Shown one piece after another: positions 45,346 through 53,668 of a DNA stretch of 64,000 nucleotides. The stretch is from the NCBI GenBank assembly GCA_964441235.1, contig CAYTUQ010000005.1:62001-126000 (forward strand), in the 5' to 3' direction. The DNA comes from BS750m-G69 sp964441235 (lineage in GTDB: Bacteria; Fidelibacterota; UBA2242). The notes beneath the pieces were generated by a model. It saw nothing but the letters and a program-made list of their open reading frames with translations. It was not told the DNA's origin and made no database searches. The position numbers were made by a program, and so were the translations under genes. How positions within the stretch are numbered: position 1 is the stretch's first letter; each line of letters opens with the position of its first letter.

Positions 45346-45566
45346 CTGGTATTTTCACTATTATCAAAAATCTACTATCAAATATCCCGAATTGACAGCT
45401 AATATGATTTTAAGCATTTTTAAGAGCCCCTATTCATACTCAGAACTGCAAATTGTTCTCATAATATTCTCTAATAAAAACCTATAAGTAACTTTATAAA
45501 TATAATAAATAAAATGATTAATCCGGATTAACACTGTCAATCTTACAAAGAACTTCCCCATTGGGA

Positions 45567-46100
45567 TTATTTCAATGAAACATTCGTAAGGTTTTTTCTT
45601 AACTCATAGTGAATTGCATCAACAGGACAAACATTCAAGCACCTTGCACAGCTGAAACAATCAGCTGGCATTTTCTTTCTTTCAACCATTCCTTTAGCTG
45701 CATCAAGAGGACAGATATCAATACAGACACCACATTTTGTACACTTACTATGATCTACATTCACACGGAATATACTAAAGCGTTCAGCTAACCACGAAAT
45801 CAGACCGAAAGGACATATAAACTGGCAAAACGGACGATAGATAAACAATCCAACAATAAACACACACACTAATGTTATTACTATAGAAAGCTCATCAAAA
45901 TCAAAATTGAAAAGATTAAATGGGTTAATGTGGTGATAGAGCACGAAACCTTTCTTCCCACCTATAATACCGAACATAAATAAGATCATAGTTAAAAAAA
46001 GTAACGATCTGATTGTATTAGATATAATGAACGGAACTTTAAATCGTGGGATTTTTCTTGTCAAGCAGTTATCACATCTGATGGAACTATCTTTAAACAT
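45567..46100 (-). CDS. NapH-like 4Fe-4S membrane protein, N-terminus frameshifted
   Basis: A 177-residue product with a CDNC pair near the start, two or three membrane helices, the conserved FCQFICPFGLISW loop, and two ferredoxin clusters: CTKCGVCIDICP and CFSCARCLNVCP. Family members pass electrons from quinol to periplasmic or cytoplasmic partners. ATG 46100 has no ribosome site. Two bases after the previous gene's stop, ATG 46135 with AAAGG upstream opens MKTKTIKESVAKCLK but ends 24 codons later in another frame. Joining the frames gives a natural N-terminus, so a one-base shift is likely. Confidence 0.8.
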   Translation of the reverse strand: MFKDSSIRCDNCLTRKIPRFKVPFIISNTIRSLLFLTMILFMFGIIGGKKGFVLYHHINPFNLFNFDFDELSIVITLVCVFIVGLFIYRPFCQFICPFGLISWLAERFSIFRVNVDHSKCTKCGVCIDICPLDAAKGMVERKKMPADCFSCARCLNVCPVDAIHYELRKNLTNVSLK

Positions 46101-46137
46101 TTGGCGACTGATTCTTTAATTGTTTTCGTCTTCATTG

Positions 46138-46773
46138 CTAATCCTTTGATTTTTGTTCTTTAACAAATAAGAGCGGAAACACAATATCGCTCACGCAACA
46201 AGGGACCCAGAACGCAAGGAATAAAAACACAAAAATTACGATATAGGAAAATCCAGTTAACGACTCACCCGCAGCCATCAAAATATGAAACAATGAAGCC
46301 CATGTGCTGAGCAATACATGGCCGGCATGCGGAAACTTGGTTGTTGGCTTTAAAAAAGCGAATGTGACTCCGGCAACAGCCAAAGGATTGACCAGCCACC
46401 ACTTTTCGATAAAACCTATATGGATCCCCCGGTTCGGCATTTCCAGCATGACCTCGCCAAGATAAGGAATAAGCGAATCGCTGAGAGTGGCAATGCCAAT
46501 CGAGCCCAAGTAACCGACTATAAACAATTTCCAAAAATTACACTTACCCTGGAAACATCGGACGTTTATGCGTTTACATTCATGAATCTCAAAGGTGGAT
46601 GCTGTTACAAGGGCACTTAAAACCACATGCAACGGGTGAAAAAGGTAAAAAATATTCAGAGATATTCCTCTCGGCAATTTTTGAGAAAACATCATCAGGA
46701 CTATACCAGTCACAGAGCCGAAACCGGTAAACGGAGCATGATTTCTTAACTCCTTGGCAATCTGTTTCAACAT
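46138..46773 (-). CDS. Integral membrane protein of unknown family
   Basis: A 211-residue protein with about six hydrophobic segments and charged turns (LRNHAPFTGFGSVTG at the start, LFHPLHVVLSALVTASTF next and a SKD tail). I do not recognise the family. His and Cys residues (HPLH, WVPCCVSDIVF) could bind metal, but this is only suggestive. Its ATG overlaps the end of a truncated MBL gene and its stop is two bases before the NapH-like start, so the genes are tightly coupled. Confidence 0.7.
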   Translation of the reverse strand: MLKQIAKELRNHAPFTGFGSVTGIVLMMFSQKLPRGISLNIFYLFHPLHVVLSALVTASTFEIHECKRINVRCFQGKCNFWKLFIVGYLGSIGIATLSDSLIPYLGEVMLEMPNRGIHIGFIEKWWLVNPLAVAGVTFAFLKPTTKFPHAGHVLLSTWASLFHILMAAGESLTGFSYIVIFVFLFLAFWVPCCVSDIVFPLLFVKEQKSKD

Positions 46774-46919
46774 TATATCTCCAATATCCGTCCAGTTTCT
46801 ACGGATACAAAATAATCGACGGTATCAAATAATATCCGCTGGTCCACCAGACAGGAAAAGCCCCAACCGGACTGAAATCCCTTAAAGGCTTGATTATCAT
46901 AAATAATTGTGACTTTCAC
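46773..46919 (-). pseudogene. Truncated COG1237-type metallo-beta-lactamase-fold gene
   Basis: GTG 46919 overlaps the previous stop as GTGA. The 48 codons read VKVTIIYDNQAFKGFQSGWG then FSCLVDQRILFDT, the N-terminus of the MBL protein at 52987 (MRITIIYDNTVYKKG ... WGFSCLVE ... RILFDAG). It then loses similarity and stops at TAA 46773 before any metal-binding HxHxDH motif. It is a third, dead copy of this family in the cluster. Confidence 0.8.
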
Positions 46920-47146
46920 TTTTTGGATACACTCCCTGAATATTCAAATGCGTTTTGCTTCATCTTGATCCATTTCCCTTTGTTAATTCCGATTAATTGA
47001 CCGCACAAACACTGTATATTCTCTCGATCTCGAATCGGATAGTACTTGACAATTCTATCTTTATAACATCGTAATGTGCGACCTTTTCCGACCTTTCTGT
47101 ATTTGAAAATCTTTCTTTTGCATTTTGCGCATTTGATAATAATCAT
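46916..47146 (-). CDS. Small zinc-ribbon protein (76 aa)
   Basis: A 76-residue protein with CAKCKRKI at residues 6-13, a single Cys in RTLRCYKDR near 27 and CLCG near residue 47, a probable Zn ribbon, in a Lys/Arg-rich context. Its ATG overlaps the stop of the methyltransferase (ATGA) and its stop overlaps the dead MBL start. A nucleic-acid-binding or metal-sensor role is possible but not shown. Confidence 0.7.
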   Translation of the reverse strand: MIIIKCAKCKRKIFKYRKVGKGRTLRCYKDRIVKYYPIRDRENIQCLCGQLIGINKGKWIKMKQNAFEYSGSVSKK

Positions 47147-47709
47147 TTCGTAAAATTAAGAACACACCCATGATTAAGAGAATAATCGTGGCTGATAGTG
47201 TCACAATATTTTTTCTGAAATCTGAAATTTGAAGCCATGATTTCCCGTTTAACATCATATAAATGGGGTCTTCCAAACTCATCAAATGGAGAGTCTTCCA
47301 ATACATGCTTGGGATATACAGAAAGAATCCCATTTTGCCTTAAAACACGGAAAACTTCGGAGTATAATTTCCCTCTTTCATCCTTATTAAGATAATGCAG
47401 CACATCATAAAGTAACACCACATATATTGATTCAGCGTTGAAATCGAGTGTTACGGCTCCAGTTGTTCGGACGCTCTTTATATTGTTCAAATTCATACGC
47501 TTCACTTTTCGGCTTAATTCATCCAAAACCTTTTGTTCTTTATCCACCGCGTAAATCAGTCCGGTTTTACCGACAGCAATGGCTGCTGGGATGCTGTAAC
47601 GGCCCTCTCTCGCGCCGAAATCCAAAATGGGCTGACCAATTTGTATTCCGATTTTTTTCAAGAATTTAACTCCTTCTTCGCTTTCCCATTTTGTCATATT
47701 ATCTTTCAT
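47143..47709 (-). CDS. Class I SAM-dependent methyltransferase, cluster copy 3
   Basis: A 188-residue Rossmann-fold enzyme: motif I LDFGAREGRYSIPAA near residue 29, motif II acidic AVDKEQ, motif IV-like VVLLYDVLHYL and a VLRQNGILSVYP strand. It is shorter than typical at its end and overlaps the zinc-ribbon gene. The substrate is unknown. It is the last of three methyltransferases in the DUF134-led run and follows the truncated Mrp gene by 11 bp. Confidence 0.85.
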   Translation of the reverse strand: MKDNMTKWESEEGVKFLKKIGIQIGQPILDFGAREGRYSIPAAIAVGKTGLIYAVDKEQKVLDELSRKVKRMNLNNIKSVRTTGAVTLDFNAESIYVVLLYDVLHYLNKDERGKLYSEVFRVLRQNGILSVYPKHVLEDSPFDEFGRPHLYDVKREIMASNFRFQKKYCDTISHDYSLNHGCVLNFTK

Positions 47710-47720
47710 TGTTATATTAT

Positions 47721-47984
47721 TTATTTCAATCTCTGATCGCTTCTAGGAGGAGGTTTTTCACACATCATTTTAGGAACATTCGGACTGGTAATATCTGCAT
47801 CCAGGAGAACTACTTTCTTATCTCGTTTTAATAACGTGTATGAGAGATTCACAGCCACAGTCGTTTTGCCGACTCCACCCTTACCACTAAATATAACGAT
47901 CCTTTTCTTGATTTTTTTCAGAATCTCATCTATTAGTTTGTTCTGTTCCTCTATCTGTTTAGCTCTGTTTGAATCCATGTTCAT
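47721..47984 (-). pseudogene. Mrp/NBP35-type Fe-S carrier ATPase, truncated
   Basis: The 87-residue product begins like cytosolic Mrp proteins: an N-terminal helix, then IVIFSGKGGVGKTTVAVNLS (deviant Walker A) and KVVLLDADITSPNVPKM. It then breaks into CEKPPPRSDQRLK and stops, where 170-250 more residues with the CxxC cluster site are expected. The methyltransferase starts 11 bp on, so the rest was deleted. Mrp, NifX and DUF134 genes normally travel together, hence loss here is notable. Confidence 0.85.
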
Positions 47985-48063
47985 TAATTCTGACTCCTTT
48001 TCATGAGTGATGAATTAATATATACGCGGTTCATTTTTCTCTCACCTATTTTTCTAGGGAATA

Positions 48064-48327
48064 TTAAAAATTCTTTATTTTCTCTTCATACTCTGGAAAA
48101 TAATTTTTGATGACCCTTAAATTAAATTTGGAAAGTATAGATTCCTTAGACTCTCTCTCAAGCAAAAATTCAAAAGACCTTTTGATCAGTTCTTCTTTGG
48201 ATATTTCTCCATAGGTTAAATTTTGGTAATACTCATCATCCAAAATGACTTCATGTTCTGATCTGCTACCTTTTTCTTCTATCGTTACTAGAAATTCCTT
48301 ATCATTTTTCTTTTTGACTTCAATCAT
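48064..48327 (-). CDS. Small conserved hypothetical protein (87 aa), paralogue of 54564
   Basis: The 87-residue protein starts MIEVKKKNDKEFLVTIEEKG and contains GEISKEELIKRSFEFLLERE and a PEYEEKI end. It shares most conserved positions with the 90-residue protein at 54564: GKISKEELIKRSFEFLL and FPDYED. The pattern is beta-strands then two helices. Function unknown. AGGAGG stands upstream (complement of cctccttt) with good spacing. Confidence 0.8.
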   Translation of the reverse strand: MIEVKKKNDKEFLVTIEEKGSRSEHEVILDDEYYQNLTYGEISKEELIKRSFEFLLERESKESILSKFNLRVIKNYFPEYEEKIKNF

Positions 48328-48368
48328 TTCAATCCTCCTTTGATAATTCTAATAACCAGTTTAATGAT

Positions 48369-49040
48369 TTATGATCCATCTCTATTGTCATCCAGCTTTT
48401 TGGCTTTTAATAATCTTACATAATCTTTGAAAAAGAGAAACTGTTCAAAGCCAGTGAAATTATGATTTGCTAGTATCTGCTTCCAATCTCGCTCGATAAA
48501 ATCAAATGCATAACGGCATTCTATAACTCTAAAAGGAACTTTCAAATAAAAAGGCATCTCATTGTAACAAAATTCATTGTAATCTAAAATAAAAAAACTC
48601 CCATTGCTCTTTAACACCTCAAAGACACTCTTTATAATCATTTCTCTAACATCCTGAGGGAATCCATGGAGCCCAAAAGCAATAAAAACCTTTTCAAAAT
48701 TTTCTCTAAAAGGCAAAGATTTGTCAATCCTTGCACGGATTATTTTTACATTGGGATAATTAATGCATCTTTTCTTGAATTGGGAAATCATCTCTCGGGA
48801 AATATCAATACAGATTGATTCTCCTTTTTTCGAAAGATACTTCGTCATTAAACAAGCATTCCTGCCCGTGCCTGTTCCCAAGTCAAGGATTCTATCTTCT
48901 GGTTTAATTTCCATCAATTCAATGGATTTTTTTATAAATGGAGAATATCTGCCTAATGTTGCTATATTAAGTAAGGTATCGTAATACCTTGCCATAAATC
49001 CATTAATTTCTACTTTTGATTCTGGATAATAACTGCCCAT
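48369..49040 (-). CDS. Class I SAM-dependent methyltransferase, cluster copy 2
   Basis: A 223-residue enzyme: motif I RILDLGTGTGRNACLM near residue 48, motif II ICIDIS, motif IV FEKVFIAFGLHGF and a post motif VLKSNGSFFILDYNEF. It resembles UbiE/Methyltransf_11-type enzymes. Length and motifs are complete. The substrate is unknown. It precedes the small paralogous protein and follows DUF1684. Confidence 0.88.
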   Translation of the reverse strand: MGSYYPESKVEINGFMARYYDTLLNIATLGRYSPFIKKSIELMEIKPEDRILDLGTGTGRNACLMTKYLSKKGESICIDISREMISQFKKRCINYPNVKIIRARIDKSLPFRENFEKVFIAFGLHGFPQDVREMIIKSVFEVLKSNGSFFILDYNEFCYNEMPFYLKVPFRVIECRYAFDFIERDWKQILANHNFTGFEQFLFFKDYVRLLKAKKLDDNRDGS

Positions 49041-49073
49041 TTATTTCCCTCATCTTGAAAGGTAATTCTTTTC

Positions 49074-49598
49074 TCATGCATAGATTGGTACATTAAGCCA
49101 ATTCTCTATTGGCACAAATGGACATGCGTAGAATTCGCTATATGCGCACCGTGGATCATACGCCTTGTTAAAATCGATAGTCCATTTTTCTTCCCCAGTT
49201 TTGTGCTGGTTAGGGTCAAGATCAAAGTATCGGCCTGCTCCATAAGTTTCTTTACCGCTGGTTGCATCCCGAAAAGGAATAAATAGCCATTCTTCCTCAG
49301 GAGAACTCTTATAAGCCTGCAATTTACAGTCTTTATTGTCGATTCTGAATTCGAATTCACCCCATCTAAGAAACTCTCGCTCATTTCCCTGGGTGTCCTG
49401 CATCTTTATTTTTTCTTTAGTGGTGTGCTCGCGAAGTTCAATCTCGAATCTGTATTTTAGGTTAGGAGGATGATAGTCGAGCCCTTCAAACTCCAGGCGT
49501 TCTTCAGGCAATATTGGTGACTGAAAATGTTCAGAAAAAAACATATCCTTTTTTTCCCGTTTTATCTGAACTTCGTTCTTCCACTTAGAAATTTCCAT
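49074..49598 (-). CDS. DUF1684 family protein
   Basis: A 174-residue protein with the family's C-terminal hallmark GRYFDLDPNQHKTGEEKWTI, then DFNKAYDPRCAYSEFYACPF and IENWLNVPI. The N-terminus shows the short KWKNEVQIKREKKDMFF segment. It lacks the N-terminal half of longer members but keeps the conserved region. The function of DUF1684 is unknown. Cys residues in the CAYSEFYACPF stretch are conserved in the family. Confidence 0.9.
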   Translation of the reverse strand: MEISKWKNEVQIKREKKDMFFSEHFQSPILPEERLEFEGLDYHPPNLKYRFEIELREHTTKEKIKMQDTQGNEREFLRWGEFEFRIDNKDCKLQAYKSSPEEEWLFIPFRDATSGKETYGAGRYFDLDPNQHKTGEEKWTIDFNKAYDPRCAYSEFYACPFVPIENWLNVPIYA

Positions 49599-49619
49599 GA
49601 TTAATCCTTTCTTCCTGTT

Positions 49620-49886
49620 TCATTGCTTACATGTCCCATCATCCGAACAGGGCGGCTTCTCGCATCGTTCAGTCCTGCCGCAGCAAGTTCTACCGGAAGG
49701 AACATTACTTTTATAATCCGTAGAATAAAAACCTGAGCCTTTAAAAATAAATCCCATTCCATTACTTATTAAACGTTTTGTTCTTCCATTACATTTTGGA
49801 CATTCTTTGATTGGCGCGTCGGTTATTTTCTGAAATTTCTCAAATTTATATCAACAATTGTCACATTGATATTCATAAGTAGGCAT
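49620..49886 (-). pseudogene. FmdB-family zinc ribbon with one in-frame TGA
   Basis: ATG 49886 has a perfect AGGAGG five bases upstream. Reading gives MPTYEYQCDNC-stop-YKFE and continues openly to Cys-rich ECPKCNG and GRTCCGRTERCEK before the real stop at 49620. FmdB proteins have CxxCG at this position, so GGA has become TGA (49851-49853). One substitution in an otherwise intact gene suggests a recent mutation or a base-call error; recoding (Sec) is not supported. Confidence 0.85.
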
Positions 49887-49908
49887 CTTGCCTCCTATTT
49901 GTTTTTAC

Positions 49909-50367
49909 TTAAAACTCCTTCTTTGGGAAAAATCCAGTATAGTCAATTATAAGCCTCCCATTTAAGTGGTCTATCTCATGCTGTAGTACTCTGGCTAAGA
50001 GCCCATTTGTTTTTAATTCTATAAGTTCTCCCTTCTCATTTAAACCTTTCGCAGTAATTTCAAAAGGCCTCTTCAATTCGACGGAAACATCAGGAATGCT
50101 AAGGCAACCTTCCTTCATAATATCGAAACCTTTTTTATCAATAACTTCAGGATTGGATAGCATTATTGTTTCTTCTTCAACATTTGCCACAATTAACCTT
50201 TCGAGAATACCTATCTGTGGAGCAGCTAATCCTATCCCTTTAAAGTATTTCATTGTAAAAAGCATTTCTTTAAAAATCTTCTTTTCTCTCTTACTAACTT
50301 CATTTATCGGGTTACATTTTTTTCTCAATAACTTGTCTGGATATTTTCTAATCTCTAACGGTATCAT
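49909..50367 (-). CDS. def: Peptide deformylase
   Basis: Start at ATG 50367, with AGGAGG about eight bases upstream; the longer frame overlaps the DUF89 gene without a ribosome site. The 152-residue protein has GIGLAAPQIG near residue 43, EGCLSIPDV near 86 and QHEIDHLNG near 129, giving the Cys and two His metal ligands. It removes the formyl group from new polypeptides. Being outside the usual def-fmt locus, it may be an extra copy. Confidence 0.95.
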   Translation of the reverse strand: MIPLEIRKYPDKLLRKKCNPINEVSKREKKIFKEMLFTMKYFKGIGLAAPQIGILERLIVANVEEETIMLSNPEVIDKKGFDIMKEGCLSIPDVSVELKRPFEITAKGLNEKGELIELKTNGLLARVLQHEIDHLNGRLIIDYTGFFPKKEF

Positions 50368-50383
50368 ATTACATCCCTCCTGA

Positions 50384-51274
50384 CTAAATTTTATCCCCAT
50401 TACAAATCAAAATCACATCGCCAACGCTACATCCCGCATCTTGAGCGATTATCGAACATTTAGCAATAAAAAGGGAAAAAATGGTTCTCTTCTCGTCAGA
50501 TAATGCTTCAAAATTTCCCTGTCCTTTGCTGATAACCATATCTGCTTTTTTGTAAATGTCCAAAAATTTGTTTGAGCACAAAGGAAGTACCGTTCCCGGA
50601 GCATCCGACCCACATGAAATAATATCTGCAATTTTATCTATGCCGAAAAAAATCGCATCATCAATTAAAGCATCATTAATAATGGGTTTTTCTTTAACCG
50701 CATAAATAATTTTCTTAGTTGAATCAAGCCTTTTTATTTCTTCTATCAAAAGCCGATCAAAAACTACCTCACCCGCATTATCAGCAAGATAAAGAATATT
50801 CCTTGTTTCGTCCAGAGCATTCATGAATTTTACATAATCAAAATTTGCCTTATTTCCAATTTTTATAGCTTTATTCTCTTCATCCAGAATCCTCGTTAAT
50901 TCTACATCAACATTTAGCGTATTCTTTGCACCGTAATCAATAATGTTACCTGCAATGGCTAATTCAACTGCCTTCAATAACCTGTCGTTGGAACGGCTTA
51001 TTTTTTTCTTCAGTTTACTATAAATATTCTGAGCAAGTTTATTGCTTCTATCCTTTATGTCCTGATAAGGATTATCTTTTAAGGTTATCTTATTAACCAG
51101 CCCGTAAATGATTCTGCCCATTTCGGGGGGAGAAGAGGCTAAGGTAAATTCAGGCAGAATTTTAGCCAATTCAATTAATATTCTTTTTTGCGTCTGCTCG
51201 TCCGCGCCTGCCATTCTTGCAGCCTCAAGGGCCTGTTTAAAGAAACATGGAATACAATCTAAATAGGTCTTCAT
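50384..51274 (-). CDS. DUF89/ARMT1-like metal-dependent phosphatase
   Basis: A 296-residue protein with the Cys pair CIPCF near residue 8, the catalytic LYLADNAGEVVFD near residue 150 (Asn/Asp metal site), and the VISKGQGNFEALSDE segment near 243. Members of this family hydrolyse sugar-phosphate damage products with Mn or Ni. Its start overlaps panD (ATGA) and its end nears def, so it is part of the operon. Confidence 0.9.
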   Translation of the reverse strand: MKTYLDCIPCFFKQALEAARMAGADEQTQKRILIELAKILPEFTLASSPPEMGRIIYGLVNKITLKDNPYQDIKDRSNKLAQNIYSKLKKKISRSNDRLLKAVELAIAGNIIDYGAKNTLNVDVELTRILDEENKAIKIGNKANFDYVKFMNALDETRNILYLADNAGEVVFDRLLIEEIKRLDSTKKIIYAVKEKPIINDALIDDAIFFGIDKIADIISCGSDAPGTVLPLCSNKFLDIYKKADMVISKGQGNFEALSDEKRTIFSLFIAKCSIIAQDAGCSVGDVILICNGDKI

Positions 51275-51621
51275 GATTCAATTTTATTATTCTCATCGAC
51301 AATCACTATTCCTGGTTCTATATTTTTTACTTCGGAATCATTGGCAAACAAGTATGAGATAACATACAATTTATCCCCTATTTCACTCAACCTGGCTGCC
51401 GGACCGTATAAAGCGATAATACCGGAATTCGCTTCTTCTTCAATGATATACGTTTCAAATCGTTGACCATTGTTGAAATTCAATACCTGCACTTTTTCGC
51501 CGGGAATCATATCACTTTTCAATAGAAGTAATTTATCGATTCCGATGCTGCCTTCGTAGTTAAGTTCTTTTTTCGTTAATATTGCATTCTGAATCTTTGA
51601 TTTTAACACCTGTCTGAACAT
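51271..51621 (-). CDS. panD: Aspartate 1-decarboxylase
   Basis: Makes beta-alanine for pantothenate. The 116 residues include the self-cleavage site Gly-Ser in NYEGSIGID at about 24-25, which generates the pyruvoyl group, and the conserved NGQRFETYIIEEEANSGIIA and GPAARLSEIGDKL stretches. The C-terminal 20 residues are extended compared with the typical form. It overlaps DUF89, and is separated from the DUF169 gene by 76 bp. No other pantothenate gene is near. Confidence 0.92.
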   Translation of the reverse strand: MFRQVLKSKIQNAILTKKELNYEGSIGIDKLLLLKSDMIPGEKVQVLNFNNGQRFETYIIEEEANSGIIALYGPAARLSEIGDKLYVISYLFANDSEVKNIEPGIVIVDENNKIES

Positions 51622-51697
51622 TCTGTATTCAGCCTATATTTTTCTATGATTTACCTTTATTTCAAATTATCTATCAATTGATTTAATAACTCATCAG

Positions 51698-52312
51698 TCA
51701 TGTACCAGGTTCGGATGAAACAAGATCAAATTGATTTTTGGGTACACCTATCACCAGCCGATCCCTGCCAATCTGTCCGTATTTCCTTGAATCCATACAA
51801 CCAAAGGAAAGTGTGATTCGGTTTTCTAAAAACGTCCTCACTGCAATGCCGCCGCAAATGGACATCATACTACACAAGGATACTTCCAAATTCTTACCCA
51901 GTTTACTATGATAGAGGTTAATTAAATGCATTACATTTTCTGGCATCATATAAGACATAATCAAGTCCGGCTCTCCTTCTGTGTTCAATCCGATGTATTC
52001 GAGCGGATTTTTAAAACGCGGCATTTGATGAAGTATGGATTGTAATACCTTCTCAGACAGTTTGGTTTTTTCCCGACAATACTCCAAAATGTGGGATTTG
52101 TCCTGCCATCCGAAAGCATATTGCGCTCCTGGACAGTTAATACTTTCTCTATCTAAAATGATGGGATGTAATACCGCCTCATTAGTTGCTTCGCAGAACC
52201 GCACGTTTTACAATCTTTTTGCATCCTTCCAATCTGGTTTTTCGGTATAGAATTTAATCTTTATCCACTGGCTTCTTAATCGATCGGAAAATTTTCGGTG
52301 AATATTATTCAT
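51698..52312 (-). pseudogene. DUF169 family gene with one in-frame TAA
   Basis: ATG 52312 follows AGGA and the methyltransferase stop. It reads MNNIHRKFSDRLRSQWIKIK and FYTEKPDWKDAKRL, then TAA at 52208-52210, then NVRFCEATNEAVLHPI in the same frame to the end at 51698. The RFCEA motif and CPGAQYAFGW are the DUF169 marks. The stop splits the N-terminal strand; AAA to TAA explains it. A GTG at 52204 might restart translation of the remaining 168 residues. Confidence 0.85.
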
Positions 52313-52320
52313 ATTGGTTC

Positions 52321-52962
52321 CTAAGTTTTGTGATTCTTTTTGCCCCTAATAACCACGAATGAGCCTTTACCATACCCCTGTTTTACCGGCTCAATTTTAG
52401 TGATTTGATTTAAAGTGCTAAAAATGGTTTGATAAAATATAAATTGGTGAAAACCGGCATGTTTCAAATAATTGATTACTTCATCAACCGAGTAAAACGT
52501 TGCCTCTCTATAAAATACGTTCTTCTTTTTGTTTTTCTGATATTTTCTACCGATCAGGCTTTTCTTGTCCACAAAACCGATAATGACGCAACCATTCGGA
52601 CGTAAGATTCTATGGATTTCTTGAAGAGCTTTTTCAATTTTATCCAAAAAACATATCGTTGTCACCATTAATGCAAAATCAAATTTCTCATCTCCGATAG
52701 GAAGGAATTCGGCGATGCCTTTCATGACATGGATGTTTTTTTGAACAGCCAATTCGATCATCTTCTGAGAAGGCTCAATCCCATATCGGATCCCAAAGGG
52801 AGCGGCAAATCGGCCGCTGCCTATGCCGATTTCTATTCCTTTCCCTTTGGCGGGAAGCATTTGTATTATCGCCGAAAGCTCGGATTGATATGTAAAATAA
52901 TGCCGCTCAAACCAGGCTTCGTATTGAGACGTATATTTTTCAAACGGTCTTATTTTGGGCAC
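52321..52962 (-). CDS. Class I SAM-dependent methyltransferase, cluster copy 1
   Basis: A 213-residue enzyme with an N-terminal helix (FEKYTSQYEAWFERHYF), motif I GIEIGIGSGRFAAPFG near residue 40, GIEPSQKM, motif IV FDFALMVTTICFL and a LRPNGCVIIGFV strand. It matches the Methyltransf_11 type often found beside DUF134/MBL genes. The target may be a small molecule or metal(loid), but nothing proves this. Confidence 0.88.
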   Translation of the reverse strand: MPKIRPFEKYTSQYEAWFERHYFTYQSELSAIIQMLPAKGKGIEIGIGSGRFAAPFGIRYGIEPSQKMIELAVQKNIHVMKGIAEFLPIGDEKFDFALMVTTICFLDKIEKALQEIHRILRPNGCVIIGFVDKKSLIGRKYQKNKKKNVFYREATFYSVDEVINYLKHAGFHQFIFYQTIFSTLNQITKIEPVKQGYGKGSFVVIRGKKNHKT

Positions 52963-52986
52963 AGAAATCCCTTCTTAGTTAAAATA

Positions 52987-53646
52987 TTACTGCTCAGGCA
53001 ACAACTCTATTATTTTTCCAGCACCACCCTCGGTATATTTTTCAGGATAAAGGGATCTTATTTCATCTATATATTGAGTGCAGTGAGTAGGGCAGATTAC
53101 TTCCAAATCTTCAATTAGGTTAAATTTATTAAAACCATGAAATCCACCGATTAGGGCATAGGGCTTACCAAACTGAGATGCTGATTCTAGAATATTTCCT
53201 ATTCCCGAATGAGAGCAGCCTACGATAATAACCAGCCCATTTTCAGTTTTAATTATCAATGATTGTTCAACATTTAGAAGCTCGCCAGTAGAAAAGATAT
53301 TTTCATGCAATTCTTGTGCTTTATCCACATAAATTACTTCTTTTGCATTTCGAACACCTCTCACTGTTGGAGGAACGAAAATAGTTACCTTGTTGTTTAC
53401 ATTGAGGAAAGCAGAAAGTCCACCGATATGGTCAAAATGAGCATGGGAAATAAAAACTTCATCAATAGAGGCTGGGTCAATATTTAGCTTTTTCATGTTT
53501 GAGAGAAGTATTTTACCACTCGTTCCTGCATCGAAGAGAATCCTTTTCCCTGCAGGTTGGGGTATCTCTACAAGACATGAAAATCCCCAATCAGCTCTAA
53601 GGCCTTTTTTGTAAACAGTATTGTCATAAATAATAGTAATCCTCAT
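52987..53646 (-). CDS. COG1237-type metallo-beta-lactamase-fold hydrolase, cytoplasmic
   Basis: Start at ATG 53646 with GAGG seven bases upstream; the long frame runs into the previous gene. The 219-residue protein has VFISHAHFDHIGGL (HxHxDH) near residue 65, the VGCSHSGIGNIL ligand near 140, ALIGGFHGF near 165 and CPTHCTQYIDEI. This is the cluster's intact cytoplasmic MBL. COG1237 is linked to pterin and other small-molecule chemistry. It follows its exported paralogue by 22 bp. Confidence 0.9.
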   Translation of the reverse strand: MRITIIYDNTVYKKGLRADWGFSCLVEIPQPAGKRILFDAGTSGKILLSNMKKLNIDPASIDEVFISHAHFDHIGGLSAFLNVNNKVTIFVPPTVRGVRNAKEVIYVDKAQELHENIFSTGELLNVEQSLIIKTENGLVIIVGCSHSGIGNILESASQFGKPYALIGGFHGFNKFNLIEDLEVICPTHCTQYIDEIRSLYPEKYTEGGAGKIIELLPEQ

Positions 53647-53668
53647 CTTTTCCTCAATTATTATACTT

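Noticed and set aside
47061..47333. 90-codon minus-strand frame
   Set aside because: It overlaps the methyltransferase and zinc-ribbon genes in another frame and lacks their coupling signals.
49851..49853. Selenocysteine or TGA-as-glycine decoding
   Set aside because: No convincing SECIS hairpin follows, and other damaged genes carry TAA or TAG, so ordinary nonsense or a sequence error is simpler.
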